From: Haematococcus lacustris
Taxonomy: Eukaryota > Chlorophyta > Chlorophyceae > Chlamydomonadales > Haematococcaceae
Assembly: GCA_030144725.1 (NCBI GenBank)
Contig: JASKMD010000010.1
Location: forward strand, 527,157-591,156
Direction: 5' to 3'
Length of the DNA: 64,000 nucleotides
A model generated the notes under the pieces. That model made no database searches. It worked only from the letters and a program-made list of their open reading frames with translations, and had not been told where the DNA came from. Every line of letters begins with the position of its first letter. The stretch's first letter is position 1. Shown here one piece after another: positions 40,641 to 48,773 of the stretch. A program made the position numbers and the translations under genes.

Positions 40641-41048
40641 CATGGCCGTATCTCACCAACCGCGCAAAATCACGAATTTTAGTTTCAACCCCCGATCTTA
40701 CAATGCCTTCTTTAGACTATGTACCAAGTCCGAGGCTCTGTTCGTGTACTCGCGAGGTACCCCGACAGTACTGTAGACCTCTACAGTACTGTAGCATGGC
40801 CGTATCTCACCAACCGCGCAAAATCACGAATTTTAGTTTCAACCCCCGATCTTACAATGCCTTCTTTAGACTATGTACCAAGTCCGAGGCTCTGTTCGTG
40901 TACTCGCGAGGTACCCCGACAGTACTGTAGACCTCTACAGTACTGTAGCATGGCCGTATCTCACCAACCGCGCAAAATCACGAATTTTAGTTTCAACCCC
41001 CAATCTTACAATGCCTTCATTTGACTATGTACCAAGTCCGAGGCTCTG
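40641..41048. repeat. Element edge repeated three times at 154 bp period
   Basis: The 154 bp segment starting CATGGCCGTATCTCACC occurs at 40641, 40795 and, partial, 40949. Each full copy contains the edge motif, the GTACCAAGTCCGAGG segment and two palindromes; the last copy ends at CCGAGGCTCTG and then leaves the repeat. Confidence 0.9.
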
Positions 41049-41554
41049 AATCTCAAAAATACTGTTACTAATTTGCCTGAGTGACTAGGCTCAGGGACAA
41101 TGAGCAGGAATGAACGATGAGCAGCAACACAACAGCAAACAATCTTAAGAAGCAGCAACACAGCACAGCAACACAGCCATTGGTACTTCAACGGACCAAC
41201 CAATTAACTCAAAGCATGAGCCACCAACATTTGTTGGCACACTCCTGGCAAATAAGGGCTGGCTGGCTCGGCAAACTTGCGAGTTGAGGTCTGAGACTTG
41301 GTATGTAGGCTGCTGTGACCTAGTGGAGGAGAAGACTCCCTTGGGCCAAAGTGAAATTCTTGGTCATTGCGGAGCTGCTGGACCATCAGCTGGGCCCTCA
41401 CCCCGAATTTGGCTAAGGGAGATGGTGCTAACTGACTGAAGTGACTTTTTAAAATTTCTGAGTATGAGGAGTTGTCAGGCATCAGAATAGAAGCACAACC
41501 TAGTAGGTAGCATGTGCAAAGTCAGTGCCAGTAAGAAATGGGGGCCAGTTTACT

Positions 41555-42075
41555 GAAACCCTGCACACGGTTTATTCTCTCTTTGAGGCACAATTAGCCT
41601 TTGAAACCTTGTGCAGGGTTTCATTTGACCTTGTGCAGGGTTTCGCAAACCTTGTGCAGGGTTTTTAGACCGTGTGCAGGGTTTTGCCGACCTTGTGCAG
41701 GGTTTCGATCCAAGCATTGATTTTTTCTTAGTCAACCCTGACCTTGTGCAGGGTTTCGCTAACCTTGTGCAGGGTTTTGCTGACCTTGTGCAGGGTTTCG
41801 CCACCACTATGATTTCACCTAAGTCAACTCAGACCTAGCACAGGGTTTATTTAACCTTGTGCAGGGTTTCGCTGACCTTGTGCAGGGTTTCGCCACCACT
41901 ATGATTTCACCTAAGTCAACACAGACCTAGCACAGGGTTTCGTTAACCTTGTGCAGGGTTTCGCTGACCTTGTGCAGGGTTTCGCAACCACTATGATTTC
42001 ACCTAAGTCAACACAGACCTAGCACAGGGTTTCGTTAACCTTGTGCAGGGTGTCGCTGACCTTGTGCAGGGTCTC
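41555..42075. repeat. Left palindromic array of element B
   Basis: About 20 copies of GACCTTGTGCAGGGTTTCG with a near-palindromic core (AAACCTTGTGCAGGGTTT). Part has a higher-order unit of ~90 bp that includes CCACTATGATTTCACCTAAG, present three times between 41800 and 42010. Confidence 0.9.
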
Positions 42076-42780
42076 GCACTGCAGAGTCAATTATCAATTG
42101 TGCATGTGACTTGCATGCAAGAGCGCGAAAACTGCCGGGCTTGGTATTGGGATCTGCGCCAGCTGCCACCAAGCATGCCGTTGGTGTGCCACGAGGTCGC
42201 GAGGCGCCATGAGAGGAAACCATGTCGACCTCGCAAAGCCCGCAGTAATGCAGCAACACGCAACACGCGACACGTCCCAAACTCAGCAGCAGCGACATCA
42301 ACAACGCCCAAATGCGCAGCCTCGCAGCCGGCCATGAAATGCGGGCCAGCTAACCTTCGCAGCCATCAGTCGTCAGCCAAGAGGCCAGCATGCAGCTCGG
42401 TTTCGCAGCCATTAGTGATCAGCGAAAGGAATATGGTGTTTGTGATCAAGCACAGAGTTGAGGGCGAACGGCACAACGGTAGCTTGCAAAGGTGCGATGC
42501 ATAGATGCGACTCTGAGGTGCGACCGCGAGGTTGGAGCGTGGCATGTGTCATGTGCCATGTGTTGCTTGAGCAGGTTCGGTGCCAAGGCGCAGTGGCACC
42601 TTCCATCAGCCAGAAGCAGCGGCAACAAGTAGCGGCAGCCAGGGCAAGCCAGGACAAGAGCAAAAGCGTACCCTCCTCCCTCCTCCCTCCTCGCTCTTCT
42701 CTCCTCCCTCTTCCCTCCTCCCTACCACACTGCCCACCACCACCTGCCAGACCCCCCACTCCCCCTCTCCCTCCCCCTAA
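42076..42780. other. Cargo region of element B, first part
   Basis: A plus frame covers 42043-42504 with a basic, Cys-containing product (RKPCRPRKARSNAATRNTRH) that starts inside the array; no family recognised. It ends in a CTCCCTCCTC-rich run (42670-42780). Confidence 0.3.
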
Positions 42781-42789
42781 GGAATGATC

Positions 42790-43840
42790 AAGGGACCGCA
42801 TGGAGCAAGCAGTGAGTGGCTAGCCCCACGCACATAAGTGACCCCTTGTACCCAGCCTAACCGCTAGCACGCCCCTTGTTTGTTGCAGGTGTGATGGTCA
42901 GCTCAGCAGCCAGAGCAGCAGCAAGGAGCAACAGGCCCCCTCCCCTCCCCCTCCACTCCACTCCACTCCACTCTCCTTTCCCATGCCTCTTCTCCCTCCT
43001 CCCCCTCACCTCCTCCCCCTCACCTCCTTCCCTCACACCCCCCTCCTCCTCCTCCAGGCCAGGAGGAACATGGAGGTAAGGACTGTGTAACTGCCATGCT
43101 GAACCCCTTGGCTCCCCCTTGTGCGCTCATCGTGCGACCATCGCTCCACCCCCTCCTCACCTCCTCCTCATCCTCACCCTCACCCTCACCCTTGGTGACT
43201 GTCATCCTCACCCTCATCCTCACCCTCACCCTTGGTGGCACCACCTGCCAGACCCACCACTCCCCAGGAGGCGCAACCAAGAAGAGCAGCCAAGAGGAGC
43301 AGCCAGGAGCGGCAGCCAGGAGCAGCAGCTAGGAGCGGCAGCCAGGAGTGGCAGCCAGGAGGCATGGGCAAGGCAAGTGGTTGGCCAAGGCCAAGAGGCC
43401 CATGCCCCCCACAGCCAGGAGGCACAGCCAGGAGGGAGGAGCAGCAGCCAACAAGGAGGCAGCAAGGAGTCAGCAATGGCACATGGAGATAACAGTGAGT
43501 GGCCAACCCCTTGCACATCAGTGGCCCCCATTGCCCAGCCTTACCGTGAGCACGCCCCTTGTTGCTTGCAGGTGTGACGGTCACACGCCCACCCCTTGCC
43601 CACCCCACCCCTCCCCTATCCCACCCCATCCCACCCCACCCCACCCCACCCCACCCCACCCCACCCCACCCCACCCCACCCCACCCCACCCCACCCCACC
43701 CCACCCCACCCCACCCCACCCCACCCCACCCCACCCCAACAAACGGTGAGTGGCCAGCATGAAGCAGATTTGTGGCTCTTGGTACCAAGCCTGATGGCTA
43801 GCATGCCCCTTGTTTGCTGCAGGTCTAATGGTCACACCCT
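42790..43840 (+). other. Exon/intron modules with three 77 nt introns (element B)
   Basis: Three intron-like segments of exactly 77 nt lie at 42812-42888, 43495-43571 and 43746-43822. All begin GTGAGTGGC, carry CAGCCT and a GCACGCCCCTTG or GCATGCCCCTTG segment, and end in TTGCAG or CTGCAG followed by GTGTGATGGTCA, GTGTGACGGTCA or GTCTAATGGTCA. The exon-like parts end CATGGAGCAAGCA or CATGGAGATAACA before the first two introns and are otherwise filled with microsatellites, including CTCCTCC, CACCCT, AGCCAGGAG and (CCCCA)n at 43613-43738. This looks like tandem duplication of one exon-intron unit; protein function is unknown and the coding status unproven. Confidence 0.4.
43613..43738. repeat. 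(CCCCA)n microsatellite
   Basis: About 24 perfect pentamers ending at the third 77 nt intron module. Confidence 0.97.
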
Positions 43841-44149
43841 TCCCTTGTCCTTCCCCTTACCCACAAACTCACCCGTGTCGCTCCGCTTCCCCCCTCCTCC
43901 GCTACACTGCAGCCCCTCCCCTACCTTACCCTCACCTTACCCCACTTCCACCACCACCTCCCAGGCCATCAATAGCAGCCCAGGGCAGCAGCCCGGAGCA
44001 GCAGCCTGGAGCGGCAGCTAGGAGTGGCAGCCATGAGGTGGTACATGACGTGTGTAGCCATGAGCCAGGGGTGCGCATGCCATAAGTGGCAGCCAGGAAT
44101 GCGAATGCCATGAGTGGTGTCTTGTACATGTCTTTGCGGGGTTGTCGAG

Positions 44150-44440
44150 CGCCGTGCCATGTGGTTTAGCGAGGTGTACCGAGTTGTTTCGAAGTGTTTG
44201 TGCGTCGTGACATGTTGTTTGCAGTAGTGTAGCGAGGTGTTTGCGAGGTGTTTGTGCGTCAAGACATGTTGTTTGCAGTGGTGTAGCGAGGTGATAGCGA
44301 TGTTGTTGCGAGGTGTAGCGGGGTGTTAATGCATCGAGACATGTGTGTTGCGATGTTGTTGCGAGGTGTTGCGGGGTGTTTGTGCGTCAAGACATGTGTG
44401 TTGCGATGTTGTTGCAAGTTGTAGCTAGGAGTTCGTGTGT
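44150..44440. repeat. Tandem repeats of a TGTTTGTGCGTCAAGACATG unit
   Basis: Four to five imperfect ~60-70 bp units containing GTAGCGAGGTGTTTGCGAGG and GACATGTTGTTTGCAGTGG. No coding support. Confidence 0.75.
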
Positions 44441-44457
44441 AAGGAACTGAGCCACAC

Positions 44458-44640
44458 CAAACCCTGTGCACGGTCTATGAAACCCTGTGCACGGTCTTTG
44501 AAACCCTGTGCACGGTCAGCGAAACCCTGCACACGGTTTTTGTAACGCTGCACAGGGTCAGGAACGGGCTTGACGGCCACCTAGGGGCTGAGCCAGTTGA
44601 AACCCTGTGCACGGTTTGGCGAAACCCTGCACAGAGTTAC
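44458..44640. repeat. Right palindromic array of element B
   Basis: Six to seven units of AAACCCTGTGCACGGTC or AAACCCTGCACACGG. Read on the minus strand they become GACCGTGCACAGGGTTTC, the orientation of the left array, so the two arrays are inverted. Confidence 0.88.
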
Positions 44641-44999
44641 GAACCTTCAGCTCAGGGCCGATTACAGCCCAACCACGTCGATTAAAGTCATGAAACATAT
44701 GGCGATGGGACGGCCTTTGGAAGGGCTATCTGCAGTACCCCTTAAGTAAAATCGCCGACTCGGCCTTATTCTCCACGAGTGCATCCAAAATATCCGACAG
44801 CTTCAAGGCACCAGTACCACAAGGGTGTCCGTGGGAAGATGAACTGAAAAGCTAGCTTGGACTGCTTGCTCAGTTCTGCATCAGGTAGGCTTGCTTGCAG
44901 GCTGTTGCAGCTGCAAAGGTGTTGGCCAAAAAGCTCCCCACGGCAGTGGTGCGTGTTGCTGGCAGGCAGGTGGGGAGGTAGAGAGGCACCCTACGACCA

Positions 45000-47561
45000 T
45001 CACTTGGGTGGGTAGCCACAGCCCCAAGCGCCACATGGCTTGGGGGGAGGTGTGGGTTGAGGCTTGGGGGTGGGGCGTGGAGACGGCTTGGGTGAGGGCG
45101 CGGGCACTGGCTTGGGGGAAGGAGAGGGCGTTGGCTTTGGGCTGGGAGCAGGCTTGGGGGAGGGGCTGGGAGCAGGCTTGGGCGAGGGGGAGGGCGCAGG
45201 CTTGGGCGAGGGGGAGGGCGCAGGCTTGGGCGAGGGGGAGGGCGCAGGCTTGGGCGAGGGCACGGGCGCAGGCTTGGGGGAGGGCACAGGCGAGGGGGAG
45301 GGGCCGGGCACAGGCACGGGCGAGGGCGAGGGGGAGGGCACCGGCACGGGAGAAGGGGCTGGGGCAGGAGAGGGAGAGGGTGTTGGGGTAGGAGCGGGAG
45401 CTGGAGCTGGGGCTGGGGCAGGAGAGGGAGAGGGTGCTGGGGTAGGGGAGGGAGCGGGAGCAGGAGAGGGGGCTGGGGAAGGAGAGGGAGAGGGTGCTGG
45501 GGTAGGGGAGGGAGCGGGAGCAGGAGAGGGGGCTGGGGAAGGAGAGGCTGGGGCAGGAGAGGGAGAGGGTGTTGGGGTAGGAGCGGGAGCTGGAGCTGGG
45601 GCTGGGGCAGGAGAGGGAGAGGGTGCTGGGGTAGGGGAGGGAGCGGGAGCAGGAGAGGGGGCTGGGGAAGGAGAGGGAGAGGGTGCTGGGGTAGGGGAGG
45701 GAGCGGGAGCAGGAGAGGGGGCTGGGGAAGGAGAGGGAGAGGGTGCTGGGGTAGGGGAGGGAGCGGGAGCAGGAGAGGGGGCTGGGGAAGGAGAGGGAGA
45801 GGGTGCTGGGGTAGGAGAGGGAGTGGGAGCGGGAGCGGGAGAAGGGGCTGGGGCAGGGGCAGGGGCAGGGGCAGGTGAAGGTGATGGGTTGGTGGGGCAG
45901 TTGCATGGGCCCCTCACTGCTGCCAGGGCGCTGGCTATGGCGGTGGCGACGGACTGTGGTCGCAGCAGGCAAGCACACACACGCTTGGAGTAAAGATCAC
46001 AACATGCGTGCCCTTACCAGTGCCTGCTAGTCTGGGCCCGGCCTACCTGGGCCACTGCTGTGGCAATGGCGGTGGTCTGGGCAGAGGCGGACCCGCCCGA
46101 GGCACAGGCGCTGACTGCGGCAGAGGCGGCAGCGTTGGCTAGGTTTGTCTGGTAGGCTGATGCCTGGCTGTAGCTATAGGCCTGCAGGCAGCAATGGAGA
46201 CAAAACGATGCAAGGTCAGGCAGCAGGCTGCTGTTAAACCCACTTTGGCAGGGCTGGAAATCACATGAGCCTGCCAAGCATGCAATGAGTAGGATGCTTG
46301 GTGGGGAAACAGCGGATGCTTGGCACTGGAGGGGTACGGGGCGCCTGACAGCACATCCCATCATGCAATGGATGTCCGGCACGTGAACATTAGAAGAGGT
46401 AGGGATCTGGGAGCAAGAAAGGCACATTGTCATGCGCTCACCGCCTGGCAGCCATTGGCTGCCAAAGCAAAGGCCGAGGCAATGGCCTGTGCAGCTGCGG
46501 AGGCGATGGCCGTGGCGGAGCCGCTTGCTGAGCCACAGCCGGAGCCGCCCGCTGCAGCCAGGGGTGAACAGGGCAGGTCAGGTGGTGAGTGCTAGGCAGG
46601 TCAACGCAAGGCATGTAGGCAAGGTTCAGAGCAGGCAGGCAGCCATGCAGCGCGGCCGCCGGCTCCAGGGCGCATGTGGACAGCAGCTGTGCATCATCAC
46701 CTGAAGCCACCACGGTCACACTGACACTGACGATGGCCTTGGCCACAGCTGTGGCGACAGCCCTGGAGCAGGTGCTGGCAGCAGCACTGACGTCAGCATT
46801 GGCCCCACATACCTGCAGCCAGCACGGCAATGTGGTCAGGTGTGCTGCAGGCCATTGGGTCTTGGCCCAGGACTCAGGCAGCAATGTAGGTGAAGCTTTG
46901 GCATGGCCACTTACTGAGCTGATGGCAATGTTGACAGCTGACGAGCACTCAGAAGCAACAGCCTGAGCGGCCTGGCTGACAGCCGCACCACTGGCAGTGG
47001 TGGTGGTGCTGCCTGCAAGCAGGTCAGCAGGAGGTTGTCGATACTTTGTGCAAAGCTAGTTGTTGTCAGTCAGGCGGGGCTGATGTGCGAGTTTGACAGG
47101 AGGTGCAAGTCAGGCTTTGGCACTGCAAGTCTGCCTTGCAGAGTAGACATCCCCATCTTGCTTGCAGGCACTCACCGCTGCTGCTTCCAGGGGTGGAGCT
47201 GGACGTGGTGGATGAGGAGGGTGGGGGGAGGGGGCCAGAGGGAAACGGGGGACAACCGACGGTGCCGGGTGTGCAAGTCAGCTGACGGCGGTTGGTTCGA
47301 ATCGATGCGCCTGCAGTGTGGCGATAAGCAGTGAGGGTGGCCGAGGCGTGGCCACGCACAGCGCAGCAGGACGGGCATACCAGCGCGGGCAGTGTAGCCC
47401 AGACAGTCAGCACGCGGCAGTTGGTCGTGGCTCACCAACGCAATGGCTAGCTAACGGCTCCGCAGTGCTGCATCTTGTCACCACTTACCATCAGCGGTCG
47501 AAGGCTGAGCCATCAGCGCGACGCAGGCCAGCAGAGTAGCGAGGGTGGCGAGCTTGCGCAT
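45000..47561 (-). CDS. Secreted Ala/Ser/Cys-rich glycoprotein with long Pro-rich shaft (minus-strand copy)
   Basis: Seven exons on the minus strand join in phase: 47561-47489, 47310-47176, 47012-46915, 46812-46701, 46551-46442, 46181-46047 and 45953-45000, giving 538 residues. Exon 1 is a signal peptide ([20 protein letters not shown]). Exon 2 is [20 protein letters not shown] followed by a Ser/Thr/Pro linker. Exons 3 to 6 encode Ala/Ser/Val-rich, predicted helical segments with spaced Cys ([49 protein letters not shown]). Exon 7 begins with the [10 protein letters not shown] motif, then a shaft of SP, AP, TP and KP dipeptides, and ends [11 protein letters not shown]. Ser-Pro shafts are known targets of prolyl hydroxylation and arabinosylation in algal cell-wall glycoproteins, so an extracellular matrix role is likely. 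There is no pherophorin domain that I can see. It is head-to-head with the three plus-strand copies across the gap. Confidence 0.85.
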
Positions 47562-47645
47562 CGTGGGACCCATCGGCGCGCAGCTGATGTGTAGGGCTGA
47601 TGAGTCGCTGGAGGGCCCGCTGGTTGGCGTTGTGGCTAGTCAGCG

Positions 47646-48145
47646 NNNNNNNNNNNNNNNNNNNNNNNNNNNNNNNNNNNNNNNNNNNNNNNNNNNNNNN
47701 NNNNNNNNNNNNNNNNNNNNNNNNNNNNNNNNNNNNNNNNNNNNNNNNNNNNNNNNNNNNNNNNNNNNNNNNNNNNNNNNNNNNNNNNNNNNNNNNNNNN
47801 NNNNNNNNNNNNNNNNNNNNNNNNNNNNNNNNNNNNNNNNNNNNNNNNNNNNNNNNNNNNNNNNNNNNNNNNNNNNNNNNNNNNNNNNNNNNNNNNNNNN
47901 NNNNNNNNNNNNNNNNNNNNNNNNNNNNNNNNNNNNNNNNNNNNNNNNNNNNNNNNNNNNNNNNNNNNNNNNNNNNNNNNNNNNNNNNNNNNNNNNNNNN
48001 NNNNNNNNNNNNNNNNNNNNNNNNNNNNNNNNNNNNNNNNNNNNNNNNNNNNNNNNNNNNNNNNNNNNNNNNNNNNNNNNNNNNNNNNNNNNNNNNNNNN
48101 NNNNNNNNNNNNNNNNNNNNNNNNNNNNNNNNNNNNNNNNNNNNN
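47646..48145. other. Assembly gap of 500 N
   Basis: Exactly 500 unknown bases between the minus-strand family member and the first tandem unit. The first unit begins right at the gap edge, so more tandem copies may be collapsed here. Confidence 0.98.
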
Positions 48146-48773
48146 TGTCTACAGTTAGAATGCTTGCACCATGTGCGCTCCCTGCCCCATGCGGCCATGC
48201 CCCTTGTGCGCCTCATGCCACTGTGAGGTGACCCTGATGGCAAGTGCCAGTGACTTCGTGCCCCACCTCTTCATAGCCCCCATACTCGCAATGCGCCATC
48301 CAGCTGCGCTGATGCTGACAAGCCCATCACACCCAGCACCGGCGGATGGATAAGTCGTACTCCGAGCATGAGCAGCTCTGCTGGGGTTAGGTACGGAGCA
48401 TTGGCCTGATGCTGGCCTGATGCGCAGTACCGCCAACCCTGAGCACGCGCAGCACCAGTTAAATTGAGCCAGCGGTAAAAAAAACTGGCTGCGATCAACA
48501 TCAGTGGCTGATGTGGCGGATCCCAACATTTCGAATCAAACTGGCAGCTCACATGACAGCAGTTACATCCGAGACAGTCCTGCCGTGCGCAGCCTATTAA
48601 CATTGCCTAAGCTCAACTTCCCTAGAGGTGTCGATACGGCCCCCGTCGCGCTGTCTCACTCACTCTCACTCTCAATCCGGCTGCCGCAGTTATAGGCCGA
48701 ACCCAAGAGCCCAGTAGGCCACAGCTCGCAAAGTACGACGCCGAACACTAGTCGCCTGGCGCAAACATCCACA

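Larger units (their letters stand above)
35856..41048. mobile_element. Element bordered by CTACAGTACTGTAG arrays (element C)
   Basis: Three arrays of the perfect 14 bp palindrome CTACAGTACTGTAG (35856-35959, 36663-37360, 39939-40640) surround low-complexity DNA and minus-strand exon/intron modules (38360-39400). The right edge motif GTATCTCACCAACC (40648-40661) and the following CGAATTTTAG, TCTTACAATG and CTATGTACCAAG are related to the right edge of element 1. No transposase is visible. It may be a composite of nested copies; the left terminus is uncertain. Confidence 0.45.
41238..44786. mobile_element. DNA element bordered by AAACC-TGTGCA-GGTTT arrays (element B)
   Basis: The left end (41238-41550) matches the left end of element A base for base over long stretches (for example GAGACTTGGTATGTAGGCTG). 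The right end (44658-44786: CGATTACAGCCCAACCAC, CTCGGCCTTA, GAGTGCATCC) matches the right end of element A. The palindromic arrays just inside are, however, a different sequence (41555-42075 and 44458-44640) and are inverted relative to each other. Cargo is microsatellite-rich modules with 77 nt introns; no transposase is seen. Confidence 0.65.

Noticed and set aside
44881..45978. 365-codon minus-strand frame of Ser/Pro/Leu repeats overlapping the shaft of the minus-strand glycoprotein
   Set aside because: A different frame of the same repeat. The frame ending at 45000 joins in phase with six conserved exons and carries [10 protein letters not shown].
45064..45993. 309-codon plus-strand Gly-Glu-Gly-Ala-rich frame
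   Set aside because: Complement of the Pro-rich shaft; no independent support.
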